Made by a program: the position numbers and the translations under genes. This document shows positions 18,917 to 27,994 of a stretch of DNA of 64,000 bases, in pieces. How positions within the stretch are numbered: position 1 is the stretch's first letter; each line of letters opens with the position of its first letter. The DNA comes from Bradyrhizobium mercantei (GTDB lineage Bacteria > Pseudomonadota > Alphaproteobacteria > Rhizobiales > Xanthobacteraceae). The stretch is taken from NCBI RefSeq assembly GCF_001982635.1, contig NZ_MKFI01000003.1:747052-811051 (forward strand), given 5' to 3'. The notes beneath the pieces are model-generated. The model searched no databases. It had not been told where the DNA came from and saw only the letters and a program-made list of their open reading frames with translations.

Positions 18917-19303
18917 TCAGCTGCCGGTGCCGCCGCGGTGCTTCTGCAGTGCGGTATCAAGGCACTTGATCAACATATGTGCGGCGAAGGGCTTCGCCAG
19001 GAACCCAATGGCACCGGCACCCAGCGCAGCGGCACGAACCCGGTCATTGGGAAATGCTGTGATGAGAATGAAAGGCGTGTCGTAATTCCGAGCTCGCATC
19101 TCCGCGACCAAATCCAAGCCGCTCATTACCGACATCTGCACATCCGTAATTACACAGGATGTTTTGTCCAGCTGAGGCGATTCCAGGAACTCCTTGGCCG
19201 ACGCAAATGTATGGACGATGTAGCCGCGCGACTTGAGCAGGTTCTCTATCGCAATACGGACTGAGGCGTCATCATCGACAACGGAAATCAAAGGCGTGGA
19301 CAA
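18917..19303 (-). CDS. Single-domain response regulator (CheY-like)
   Basis: 128 residues, a receiver domain and nothing more. Acidic pocket VVDDD near residue 10, phospho-acceptor Asp54 in VITDVQMS, switch Thr in ILITAFPND and conserved Lys in FLAKPF. It lies 93 bp downstream of nodW on the same strand. Its receiver resembles those of FixJ-class regulators but lacks the DNA-binding domain, so it may act as a phosphate sink or relay for NodV, or modulate NodV-NodW signalling (inference). Confidence 0.88.
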   Translation of the reverse strand: MSTPLISVVDDDASVRIAIENLLKSRGYIVHTFASAKEFLESPQLDKTSCVITDVQMSVMSGLDLVAEMRARNYDTPFILITAFPNDRVRAAALGAGAIGFLAKPFAAHMLIKCLDTALQKHRGGTGS

Positions 19304-19396
19304 GACCAGCCCTCCTGACGCTGGAAAGCGCTTGCCGACGGCATCAGCAGCTTGGAAGATAAAGTGGGCATGAGGGGTGAGCTTGTAAAATCATAC

Positions 19397-20074
19397 TTAG
19401 GTTTGTTGGCCACGGTTGGCATGAAGTCCGAGCTTCTCAACCATTCTGATCAAATCGGCGAGCGAGCGCGCGCGCATCTTCTTCATCACGTGTCCCCGAT
19501 AGATCTTGACGGTAATCTCGGCGAGCCCGAGTTCAGCGGCTATTTGCTTGTTCATCAGACCAGTAGCGACCAGCTTCAATACGGCTTGCTCGCGTGGGCT
19601 TAAGGTGTCGAACAAAGACCGCAGGTTCGCGACTGTCTGCTCGGCCTCCCGTCTCTTGCGATCCCGTTCGGTCGCCGCCACCACCGCATCGAGAAGTTCC
19701 TGCTCGCGAAACGGCTTGGTGAGAAAATCGACCGCTCCCCCCTTCATGGCCCTGACGCTCATGGGAATGTCGCCGTGGCCGGTGATGAAAATAATCGGAA
19801 TGTGAATGTTCGACTTTGCCAGCTCAGCCTGGAACTCAAGCCCGCTCTGTCCCGGTAGACGGATGTCAAGAACCAGGCAGCTGACAACGTCCGGAATGTT
19901 GTTCTGCAGCATTTCGTGGGCTGATCCGAAAGTCACCACGTCCAGTCCAACTTGTTGAAAAAGGTTTGCAAGCGACCGACGCATCGAGGCGTCATCCTCG
20001 ACAACGAACACGGTCGCACTTGTCGGCTCCGCCGCCTTCCTGTTTTCTCGCGGCGAGTCAAAGCGCCCAATCAC
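19397..20074 (-). CDS. nodW: Nodulation two-component response regulator NodW (FixJ/LuxR class)
   Basis: 225 residues. An N-terminal receiver has VVEDDAS, phospho-acceptor Asp70 in LVLDIRLPGQSG, ITGHGDIPMSV and FLTKPF. A C-terminal LuxR-type HTH has LSPREQAVLKLVATGLMNKQ and the recognition segment LAEITVKIYRGHV. Its start overlaps the end of the sensor gene by 4 bp, as in cognate nodVW pairs. In Bradyrhizobium, NodW activates nod genes in response to host isoflavones independently of NodD1. The paralogue NwsB is an alternative name; the neighbouring 889-aa kinase favours NodW. Confidence 0.85.
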   Translation of the reverse strand: MIGRFDSPRENRKAAEPTSATVFVVEDDASMRRSLANLFQQVGLDVVTFGSAHEMLQNNIPDVVSCLVLDIRLPGQSGLEFQAELAKSNIHIPIIFITGHGDIPMSVRAMKGGAVDFLTKPFREQELLDAVVAATERDRKRREAEQTVANLRSLFDTLSPREQAVLKLVATGLMNKQIAAELGLAEITVKIYRGHVMKKMRARSLADLIRMVEKLGLHANRGQQT

Positions 20075-22740
20075 GATACAGCCTCCTCGTGCAATGGCAG
20101 AACAAATTGAAAGGTCGCGCCCGGCCCTTGTTTGCGGACGACTGACAGGCGCCCTCCATGGGCGTCCACAATGGAACGGCAGATCGACAGGCCCATTCCA
20201 AGACCGCTCGTTTTGGTGGTGAAGAACGGATCCAAGATGCGGTTTATATCATCCTCGGCGATCCCAACGCCGCAATCAGTCACCGAGAGCTGGACCCGAC
20301 CCATACCATCCAGGGATGACTGAATCACGAGTTCGCGCGTGCGGTCGGCAACCGTTTGCATGGCTTCGATCCCGTTCATCACGAGATTAATGATCACCTG
20401 CTGCAGTTGAACCCGGTCCGCCAGAATCGCGGGAAGCGCAGGCGCCAACTCGGTCCGCAAGGTGACTTGGTGATTGGCCAACTCGCGTGTTACCAGCGCG
20501 ATCGCGTCCTTGACGACGTCGTTGATATCGATTGTGACCATCTCGATTTCGCCTTTCTTCGCAAGTGCGCGGATGCGGCGGATCACTTCGCTTGCGCGGA
20601 TCGCGTCTTCAATGATCCACTCCACCGAGCTGCGCGCAGCAGGAAGGTCAGGCGTCTTCCGACCCAGCCAACCGAGGCACGCATCGGCGTTGCTGATGAT
20701 GGCGGCGAGCGGTTGGTTTACTTCGTGGGCGATGGAGGCTGTCAGCTCCCCAAGCGTCGTCACGCGCGTCACATGCGCTAGCTCCGCCTGGGCCTTCCTC
20801 AGCTCTTGTTCGGCCTGATCTGCCCGAATCATCGCGGTGATGTCGGTGCTGACGCCCCTGTAACCAAGAAAGTTGCCGCTTCCGTCAAAAAATGGCTTGC
20901 CGCTGGTCCGGACGTAGGTCGAAGAGCCGCGCCGGTTAACGGTGCGATAGATAAAATCTCGAAATGGGAGATGTGCGTCTAGCGCCGCCTGATGTTGTCG
21001 CCACTTCTCCGGTTCTTCTTCGACGTCGCGGGCAATTTCGCGGCGGGGCAGGCCGATGACCCCTTTCGCCACGACGCCCGCGGCGCTCGCGTGCTCCAAG
21101 AATTGGGTAAGCAGGTGGTCTGGTCCGGTTTCCCATAGCCAGTCGGAAGCCGTTTCGGCGTAGTCACGAAACCGTTGCTCGCTTTCGCGCAGCGCAGCAA
21201 GGGTGTTTTCTAGCCGTTCCCTGGCTGCGTGTTGCTCTGTGACATCCATATGCGTTCCGATGAGCTCGACGGTCGAGCCATCGCTTCCCATCACGGCGTG
21301 CGCAATGGCGTGTATGTGCCTTATCGCGCCATCGGGAAGGCAGATTCGGAAGTCATATTCGAAGTTCCCTGCCTTTTGCTCGATCGCTCGACGCTGAACT
21401 TCCTGCTGCAGCGCCAGATCGTCTGGATGGATTCGCGACCGGATGGCCTCAAGGGTCACACGCTCTTCCGGGGCAAAGCCAAACAGACGGCTGACTTCGG
21501 CGGAGCGATACGCAAAGCGGCGACGGTTGCAATCCCATGACCAGGTGCCCGTATGACTGAGCCGCTGCGCGTCGGCCAGATAGGCTTCGCTCCGGCGCAG
21601 CTGCTGTTCCACTTGCTTTGTTGCCGTGATGTCTGTCGCTGCCCCGACAAACTCTATATCCCCAGACGCGGTTCTCGTGGCCCGTGCCCGCGCGTGAATG
21701 TGCTTTACCGACCCGTCGGGCATCAGCAGCCGGTATTCGTGCTCGAAATCCTGGCTTTGAGACGCCCGATCCATAACGTCTTGGACGGAAGCCTTATCTT
21801 CCGGGTGGGTGCGGTCAAGGACGAGTTGCTGTGTCGGTTTGGTCTCAGGGTCGTATTCGAAAATACGAAAAGTCTCCCTGGACCAAAAGACCTCGTCGGT
21901 GGCGACGTTCCAGCCGAAGCTGCCGGTCTGGCTCAACTCCTGCGCCTGGGCCAGATGGGCTTCGCTGCGCCGCAGAGCAAGTACCGTACGCTTTCGCTCA
22001 GTGATATCTTCGCAAGCGATGAGAACGATGGGCTTGTCGTCAGCCCACAGCATCGCTTTGGCGTTTTCGCGCACCCACAGCAGCGAGCCGTCCTTCCTGA
22101 CCTTCTCGATATCCCAGGTGTGCGATTGGCCGATATTTGTAAGGCACTCTCCTATGCATTTGCGGACCACTTCGCGATCTTCGTCCCGAAAGATCTGCAG
22201 CACGGATAAGCCGACGATTTCATCGGGCGCGTAGCCGAGTTGCGTCGCACCGAAGGTGTTGACGTTGAGCACCGTTCCGGCTTCATCGACCATGAAGTAC
22301 ATGACCGGATTATGCTCAAAGATCGCGCGCCAGCGTTTCTCGCGGTCGCGCAAATCGGCCTCGCTCTGCCGTAGCTTGGCTGCGATCTCGCGTGCAGTCT
22401 CCCTTTCGTGGCGTACGTTTCTGATCAGGCGCGTTCCGACAATTGATGCGGTAAGGAAAGCGACAAGCACAAGAAGGTCTTGGGGGTCATCAATCCGGAG
22501 ACTGAATGTTGGTGGCGTGAACAAATAGGTCAAAGCCGCGACGGAGACGATGGAAAGCGCGGACGATGCGATGAAGCTGCCCATTAGCGAAAACAGTAAT
22601 ATCACCACTAGATAAGCAAACGCTGTCGCTGCGAAGTGGCTGTGAACGTATACGGAAGTTAGCGTCACCGCCGCCAGCGCAATGGTACCGAAAGCAAGCT
22701 GCGCTACTGAATGTCCGAACTTGGTGAGCTGGTTATACAT
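20071..22740 (-). CDS. nodV: Nodulation sensor histidine kinase NodV (multi-PAS)
   Basis: 889 residues from the ATG at 22740, the length I recall for B. japonicum NodV; an ATG at 22812 would add 24. The N-terminal ~100 residues hold several membrane segments. Four PAS/PAC modules follow (for example VMYFMVDEAGTVLNVN, then repeated WSRETFRIF and FAYRSAEVSRLFG patterns). The kinase has phospho-His672 in SIAHEVNQPLAAI, an N-box with NLVMNGIEAM, and G-boxes DCGVGIAEDD and GLGMGLSI. It autophosphorylates and passes phosphate to NodW. The PAS array is the probable isoflavone-sensing part. Confidence 0.87.
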   Translation of the reverse strand: MYNQLTKFGHSVAQLAFGTIALAAVTLTSVYVHSHFAATAFAYLVVILLFSLMGSFIASSALSIVSVAALTYLFTPPTFSLRIDDPQDLLVLVAFLTASIVGTRLIRNVRHERETAREIAAKLRQSEADLRDREKRWRAIFEHNPVMYFMVDEAGTVLNVNTFGATQLGYAPDEIVGLSVLQIFRDEDREVVRKCIGECLTNIGQSHTWDIEKVRKDGSLLWVRENAKAMLWADDKPIVLIACEDITERKRTVLALRRSEAHLAQAQELSQTGSFGWNVATDEVFWSRETFRIFEYDPETKPTQQLVLDRTHPEDKASVQDVMDRASQSQDFEHEYRLLMPDGSVKHIHARARATRTASGDIEFVGAATDITATKQVEQQLRRSEAYLADAQRLSHTGTWSWDCNRRRFAYRSAEVSRLFGFAPEERVTLEAIRSRIHPDDLALQQEVQRRAIEQKAGNFEYDFRICLPDGAIRHIHAIAHAVMGSDGSTVELIGTHMDVTEQHAARERLENTLAALRESEQRFRDYAETASDWLWETGPDHLLTQFLEHASAAGVVAKGVIGLPRREIARDVEEEPEKWRQHQAALDAHLPFRDFIYRTVNRRGSSTYVRTSGKPFFDGSGNFLGYRGVSTDITAMIRADQAEQELRKAQAELAHVTRVTTLGELTASIAHEVNQPLAAIISNADACLGWLGRKTPDLPAARSSVEWIIEDAIRASEVIRRIRALAKKGEIEMVTIDINDVVKDAIALVTRELANHQVTLRTELAPALPAILADRVQLQQVIINLVMNGIEAMQTVADRTRELVIQSSLDGMGRVQLSVTDCGVGIAEDDINRILDPFFTTKTSGLGMGLSICRSIVDAHGGRLSVVRKQGPGATFQFVLPLHEEAVS

Positions 22741-22881
22741 GCTTGTAGCCGTCCGCCATTCTCTGGCGGAAGAGGTTAACATGTTGGGCAAAAATGCGGC
22801 AATTCCTTTCACCCCGAACAGTGGGGCGGTGCCGAGAACGGTCGGCGGTCACTGAACTCAGCATGAGCCGAAGGAAGGCGC

Positions 22882-22922
22882 ATTACAAACGTTCGTATAG
22901 TTCTTTTAAACCTTTCAATATC
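22882..22922 (-). repeat. Intergenic repeat, copy B (upstream of nodV)
   Basis: On the plus strand it begins TTACAAACGTTCGTATAGTT and ends CAATATCG, the partner of copy A at 16197. It lies about 140 bp upstream of the nodV start and could be part of its promoter; read on the minus strand it points towards nodV. The function is unknown. Confidence 0.6.
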
Positions 22923-23093
22923 GAAGTGCTAACAACGGTGCCTGAGCCACGCGCCTCAAGCGTTTTGGCCAGCTCTCCACCCCACCCCGATCGATTGCTG
23001 GAATGGATCGTCGTGGACCGGCCTGCACGCATGTTAATTCGGGTCGCCTAGGTGTTCGCAGATTATGCTCCTGTCAGAGCCGGGAGGACTTTA

Positions 23094-24200
23094 TCAATTG
23101 GTCGCCGACTGAGCTTTGAGTGCTTCCGAGCGTGGCGAGGTTCCGATTACAATCCGAGACAACCATCCGAGGTCGCGCACAATGAAGCGAACGGTCATTG
23201 CGATCACAACGATTGATACCCCAAGCATGCCGGCAACGGAGATTCTGGTCGAGAGGTCCCACAGTTCTCCGAACTGGACGAAGTCCATGAGACGAAAGAC
23301 GGTGCCCTGGAGCAGATAAAGAAGTAGCGTGCTCTGGCCAAGCTCCACCGCGATAAAACGAGCTATTCGATTTGAGGAGCTGAATTTCCAGAGCTGAACG
23401 ATTGTTTCAAACGCAATCCAAGACGCCACTGCAGAGCCAGCAAACATCAGCAACACTTGCCGAGCCGAGGCAGTGTCGTGAATGAGAGCGAGATTGTTGT
23501 AGACATAAGTCTCTTTGCTCCAAGCAAGAAAGCACGCGCAAGCAATTGCAGCGAGGGGGAACATCAAGAGGAATCTGTTGCGTGGGAGAATGCGAGCCTG
23601 ACGTTCGGTCGACTGAGAGAGCAAGAATCCGAGGCAGAAGAACGGGTAAGTGTACCTTATCGATGGCGCTATCGAAATGGTGAGGGGCAGGACTGCGACC
23701 GCAAATGCCGACATGCATACCATCCACATCGCTAGGCGACGGAAAATCGTTAGAAGGGTCTTTACGAGAAGGAAAGAAACAAATGTCGCCCATATAAACC
23801 AGTATGAACCGACTAAATCGTTCAAGACGCCAACTATGCTGCCCGAGGGCAAAAGTACCGCCACTTTGGCGGCCTCCAAAAGGGCCCACCAAAACAGCGT
23901 TGGCAGCAACAATTGTATTGCGCGCTCATTGACGCTGCGAGCGAATGATTTTCGCAGGAGGGCCCTCGACGACAGATACCCGCTTATCGCCATAAAGAGA
24001 GGCATATGAAACATGTAGATCGACTTGAAATACGGCGAATCCCAATAGCCATTGCCTGGATAGATGACGTATTGCAGCAGATGTCCAATGATCACCAAGA
24101 TAATTAGTGTGCCTTTGACAAAATCAAAACTTAGATCTCGCTTGTCTGTTCCGGCCGAGTGTGAGCCATGGCCGGTCGATAGAGTTGCGTGATAAAGCAT
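23094..24200 (-). CDS. nolL: Acyltransferase family 3 membrane O-acetyltransferase (NolL/NodX-like)
   Basis: 368 residues from the ATG at 24200, preceded by an AGAGG ribosome-binding site; a GTG at 24230 is weaker. About ten membrane segments with the family start FDFVKGTLIILVIIGHLL (His of the conserved motif), then MFHMPLFMAISGYLSSRALL. Rhizobial members are NodX (acetylates the reducing GlcNAc) and NolL (acetylates the Nod-factor fucose). With noeL/nolK in the same region, NolL is the better guess, but the sequence only proves the family. No nod box was seen upstream. Confidence 0.7.
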   Translation of the reverse strand: MLYHATLSTGHGSHSAGTDKRDLSFDFVKGTLIILVIIGHLLQYVIYPGNGYWDSPYFKSIYMFHMPLFMAISGYLSSRALLRKSFARSVNERAIQLLLPTLFWWALLEAAKVAVLLPSGSIVGVLNDLVGSYWFIWATFVSFLLVKTLLTIFRRLAMWMVCMSAFAVAVLPLTISIAPSIRYTYPFFCLGFLLSQSTERQARILPRNRFLLMFPLAAIACACFLAWSKETYVYNNLALIHDTASARQVLLMFAGSAVASWIAFETIVQLWKFSSSNRIARFIAVELGQSTLLLYLLQGTVFRLMDFVQFGELWDLSTRISVAGMLGVSIVVIAMTVRFIVRDLGWLSRIVIGTSPRSEALKAQSATN

Positions 24201-24564
24201 AGAACCTCTAGCTTGGTTGTGCCGCAGCACCGTTGCGGACTATCCGTTCCTGAAAGATAGCTGTGCGGCCTCCAGGCAGACAATTTTGCATCAAGGTGTT
24301 TACTTAGACGAGGTAGTGGTGTCCACGAGCTTCAGTCGCGGGGAGCCAACGAAATCCTCGTGTCTCATCCAAAACGTCAAGTCAAGCATCGCCGCGTCAC
24401 TCTCCAGGTCACCCACGTTGCCTCAAGGGAGGGAAAGTACGGCGAAGATGCCGGCAACAATTTGCCGAAGAAGGTGATGATGCGTATCCCAACGAAATCC
24501 ATTCTCTTCTTCCTGGCCAAAGAACTGGCACCGGTGATCTGCATTCTCAAGTGGTCTCGAGTGT
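24201..24564. other. Intergenic stretch, nothing recognised
   Basis: About 360 bp between the acetyltransferase start and the IclR remnant. The short frames on either strand have no recognisable domain, and no regulatory consensus was found. Confidence 0.4.
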
Positions 24565-24930
24565 TCAGTCCTCACTGTCCGCCTGAAGGATTGTCTGCGA
24601 CAGGAGCGCGGCCGCTCTTTGAAGTGGAGGAATGAAGCGATCGAGCTCTTCGAAGCTCACTCGCGCCACGGGTACCGATACGCCAAGGCAGGCTATCAGC
24701 CCTCGGTCCGGAGAAACGATGGGAACCGCGCAGCCGACGACACCCTTCACGTATTCCTCATTGGTCTTGGCCCAGCCGTGGTGCCGCGTCTCTTGGAGGG
24801 CCCTCAATAGGGTGTCGCAATCGATGATAGTGTTATCGGTGTACTGCGTCAGGGCGAGTGAGCGGCATAACTTCTCTCGCGTTCGCTGGGGTATCGGACG
24901 CCATGCACCGCGCTGAGAACCCCGTGCATC
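24565..24930 (-). pseudogene. Remnant of an IclR-family transcriptional regulator (effector domain)
   Basis: The frame gives the C-terminal part of an IclR effector domain: LTQYTDNTIIDCDTLLRAL, HHGWAKTNEEYVKGVVGCAV, then a stretch with ACLGVSVPVARV. Nothing like the N-terminal winged helix or the first half of the effector domain can be found upstream, where the sequence becomes unlike IclR around 24930. No start codon with a ribosome-binding site serves the frame. Read as a 5'-truncated relic. Confidence 0.65.
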
Positions 24931-24998
24931 ATCGCCCGGAAGCTCGAATCCCCACTCGGATGATCCGGGAGCGTGATTCCAATTGCGTCATAGCGCTC

Positions 24999-25862
24999 TC
25001 AAATCCGTCGCCAGTTTTCCAGGCGGTCTGGCGTGTTATCGAGGTGCGGAGTCATGTTCTCAATCCAGAATGCCACAAGCTCTTCGCGAAGCGGCTGCCG
25101 GGACTGTTCGTCGAGAGCCTGCTTCTCACTCTCGTAATCGAAATGGAAAATCCGCTGATTGGGCAAATCCAGCGTCAGTTCGTGAAACGAGACAACGGCT
25201 TCAGCCCATGTATCGACGATATCGCCTTCTTCGAGAGACGGTCGCCGAAAATGGCACCGCAGCATAAAGCACTTGGCCTCTTCGGATAGCGCCGCCGTTT
25301 CTTCATCGACGACGAAGACATTCGCATTGTTAGAGAACAGCAGATCGTCGGTCGTCATGCGGCGGTAGTCGGGTGAAAAGCTGCCCAGCACCCACACCAG
25401 GAGCGCTCCCTGATGCCGGTAGAAGAGACGGCGGCTTACGACGACATCGAGAAATGTCGTCGATAGTTGAGCCTCGAAAGCAAACAGACGTTCAGCTGTG
25501 ACGGCCTGAACGTCGGGCCGTCGCCACGCGCTCGGGTCCTGTTGATCGACCCACCTGGCTTCCGTCTGAATGCTGTCCGGAATGAATTTTGGGTCCGCGC
25601 GAAGGCTGCGCTCGATCAGTCTTTTTATGCGCTTGTGGGCTTCGCTTTCGCGCAGGCCGTGATACTTGCGCGCGCGTATTTGCTCTTCGGTTAGCTTGTC
25701 GCGCGTTTGAGCGCGGCACGAACCATCTTCGCGGATGTGCCGAAAGAAGAACCGCTTTTGAGGACTTGCCACGATGTAGACGGGCGTACTGCACAGAGAG
25801 CAGATATGGGTCGGCGTTTCCTGCTTGAGATTCTCGCGCACCCGCACGCGCTCCGCGATCAC
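24999..25862 (-). CDS. CoiA-like (DUF6035-type) nuclease-related protein
   Basis: 287 residues from a GTG at 25862. An N-terminal zinc-ribbon-like part (HICSLCSTPVYI, FFFRH, SCRAQ) is followed by a nuclease-like core: WRRPDVQAV then FAFEAQLSTTFLDVVVSRR, which fits the D...ExQ arrangement of CoiA-type PD-(D/E)XK enzymes. The open frame continues upstream with normal-looking protein to about 26014 without a start codon, while an ATG at 26028 lies in another frame, suggesting an N-terminal frameshift. Function unknown; the neighbours (AbiE, another nuclease-like gene) suggest defence or DNA uptake. Confidence 0.65.
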   Translation of the reverse strand: MIAERVRVRENLKQETPTHICSLCSTPVYIVASPQKRFFFRHIREDGSCRAQTRDKLTEEQIRARKYHGLRESEAHKRIKRLIERSLRADPKFIPDSIQTEARWVDQQDPSAWRRPDVQAVTAERLFAFEAQLSTTFLDVVVSRRLFYRHQGALLVWVLGSFSPDYRRMTTDDLLFSNNANVFVVDEETAALSEEAKCFMLRCHFRRPSLEEGDIVDTWAEAVVSFHELTLDLPNQRIFHFDYESEKQALDEQSRQPLREELVAFWIENMTPHLDNTPDRLENWRRI

Positions 25863-26289
25863 CTCGCCGCATTGAAACGATCTAATGAAGTCGTTCGTCG
25901 GCCGGAATTCTCCGGTGACGAGATCGATGATTTCCTCGATTTCCGGATCGCTTACCGGTTGCGCAGTCGAGGACGGATCGATGGTGACGTTATAGCTTGC
26001 TGCGCGGAGGCGGTTCCGTCAGGCCCATGGGCTTCGTCCTTCCGGCATGGGCCGGCATGTACCGCCGCTGATACTGATTGTGCTTTCCAGCCTCATGGCC
26101 CTCATGATTGTCGCTGCTCAGGGGGCGGGCAACGGCCATGTGGCGCTTTTAGCTCGGATGTCCCCCGATTGATTTCATTTGCCGGAGGCCGCCCAGTTTG
26201 GATCTCTTGTCTTTTGCGCAATTTGGCTAAGCAAAAGTGGCTAAAGGTAAACCTTGCGGCAGGTTTGAAATTGTTCTATTTTACTAAGT

Positions 26290-27087
26290 ATGGCTGCGCG
26301 AAAAGATAGAAAGCTAAACAAGCTCGAAAAGACCCTCCCGCAGGGCCTCTTGGTCGATGCCGCCTGGATGGAACGGCATGGATATTCAACCAGCCTGCGC
26401 AGCCAATATGTTTCGGCGGGGTGGCTGGTCCAGCCAGTGCGCGGCACCTTCAAGCGACCGCTCGGGGATCTGAATTGGCAGAAGGTTGTCGTCTCCCTCC
26501 AAAGGCTCCTTGGCTCCGATCTTGTCGTCGGCGGGCGCACGGCGCTGGAAGCGCAGGGCTTCAGCCATTATCTAAGCTCCAGCGGTCCTTCCACGATACA
26601 TCTGTACGGGGCAAAGCCCGCTCCCGGATGGCTCGGCAAGCTACCGCTCAAGGAAAAATTTCGCGTCCATCGCTCACAGACACTGTTCGGCACCTTCGCA
26701 AGCACCGATGGATCAAAGGCGGGAACGTTTCGGGAGGCGCCAGGGTCCTCCGAATGGCCTCTCACGGTATCGACGCCCGAACGCGCGCTGCTCGAACTGC
26801 TGGACGAACTGCCCCGCCACGAAAGCTTTCATCAGGTCGACATGCTGGTCGAGGGCCTCAGAAGCCTCAGCCCTCGACGCCTCCAGACACTTCTAAACGA
26901 CTGCAAGAGCATCAAGGTCAAGCGGCTGTTCTTCTGGTTCGCCGAGCGGCACCAGCATGCATGGCTAAAACAGATAGACCAAACCAAAGTCAATCTGGGC
27001 ACGGGAAAGCGCATGCTTGTCAAAGGCGGCAGACTCGATCCGAAATATCTCATAACCGTTCCGAAGGACTTCAATGCCCCTCTCTGA
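26290..27087 (+). CDS. abiEi: Type IV toxin-antitoxin system antitoxin, AbiEi family
   Basis: 265 residues. The N-terminal winged-helix part (LVDAAWMERHGYSTSLRSQYV, GWLVQPVRGTFKRP) and the central VVGGRTALEAQGFSHYL match AbiEi antitoxins, which repress their own promoter and counter the AbiEii nucleotidyltransferase without binding it. The gene overlaps the toxin gene by 14 bp, the standard bicistronic order. It probably acts in phage abortive infection or in stabilising the island. Confidence 0.88.
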   Translation: MAARKDRKLNKLEKTLPQGLLVDAAWMERHGYSTSLRSQYVSAGWLVQPVRGTFKRPLGDLNWQKVVVSLQRLLGSDLVVGGRTALEAQGFSHYLSSSGPSTIHLYGAKPAPGWLGKLPLKEKFRVHRSQTLFGTFASTDGSKAGTFREAPGSSEWPLTVSTPERALLELLDELPRHESFHQVDMLVEGLRSLSPRRLQTLLNDCKSIKVKRLFFWFAERHQHAWLKQIDQTKVNLGTGKRMLVKGGRLDPKYLITVPKDFNAPL

Positions 27088-27994
27088 ACAGTATCAGCAT
27101 CAAGTTGCCCTGTTGATCGAAACCATGCCTTTTGTGGCCGCAGAGCCTGACTTTGCGCTCAAAGGCGGCACCGCAATCAACTTGTTCGTCCGCGACATGC
27201 CGCGCTTGTCGGTCGATATCGACCTTACCTATCTGCCGGTGGCTCCCCGGCCTGAATCCCTTGCCGCCATCGACACGGCCATGAAGCGCCTGGCGGAAGC
27301 GATCAGGAAAGGACTTCCAGGCACGCGCGTGACGGAAGTCGTCAATGCCCGCGAAAAGATCGTGACCAAACTGACCGTCCAGAGAGGTGACGCCCAGATC
27401 AAGATCGAGATAACGCCGGTGCTCAGGGGCTGCGTCTTCGAGCCCGAGTTACGCGATGTCTCGCCGAGCGTCGAAGAAGCGTTCGGCTTCGCGCAGATGA
27501 AAGTCGTCTCCTTTGCCGATCTCTACGCCGGTAAACTCGTCGCGGCGCTCGACCGGCAGCATCCACGCGATCTTTTCGACGTTCGCGACTTGCTTGCGAA
27601 CGAAGGCATCACAGATGATCTGCGCAAAGCATTCATCGTCTATCTCATCAGCCATGACAGGCCGATTTCCGAGGTCGTCGTGCCGCGCCGCAAGGACATC
27701 GCGCACGAATTCACGCACGGCTTCGAGGGCATGACCGCCGAAGAGGTGACATTGGACGAATTGCTTGCAGCCCGAGAGGCATTGATAGCCGCAATCGCGG
27801 GAGAAATGCCGCAAGCTCACAAGGACTTCCTGATAGGCTTCAAGCGCGGCGAGCCCGATTGGAGCTTGCTCGATGTTCCGGGCGCGGCGGACCTGCCGGC
27901 GGTACGCTGGAAGCAGATCAATCTCGATAAGCTTCCCGCAGAGCAAAGGGCAAAGCTTGTCGCGCAGCTCGAAAATGTTCTGAGCAATGCCTGA
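27074..27994 (+). CDS. abiEii: Type IV toxin, AbiEii/AbiGii nucleotidyltransferase
   Basis: 306 residues of the DUF1814 family. The polymerase-beta-like motif is present: LKGGTAINLF, then RLSVDIDLTYL with the two metal-binding Asp residues. The downstream Lys/Asp motif appears as DLYAGKLVAALDRQHPRDLFDV. AbiEii toxins are GTP-dependent nucleotidyltransferases that stop growth reversibly. Translationally coupled to abiEi. All motifs look intact. Confidence 0.9.
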   Translation: MPLSEQYQHQVALLIETMPFVAAEPDFALKGGTAINLFVRDMPRLSVDIDLTYLPVAPRPESLAAIDTAMKRLAEAIRKGLPGTRVTEVVNAREKIVTKLTVQRGDAQIKIEITPVLRGCVFEPELRDVSPSVEEAFGFAQMKVVSFADLYAGKLVAALDRQHPRDLFDVRDLLANEGITDDLRKAFIVYLISHDRPISEVVVPRRKDIAHEFTHGFEGMTAEEVTLDELLAAREALIAAIAGEMPQAHKDFLIGFKRGEPDWSLLDVPGAADLPAVRWKQINLDKLPAEQRAKLVAQLENVLSNA

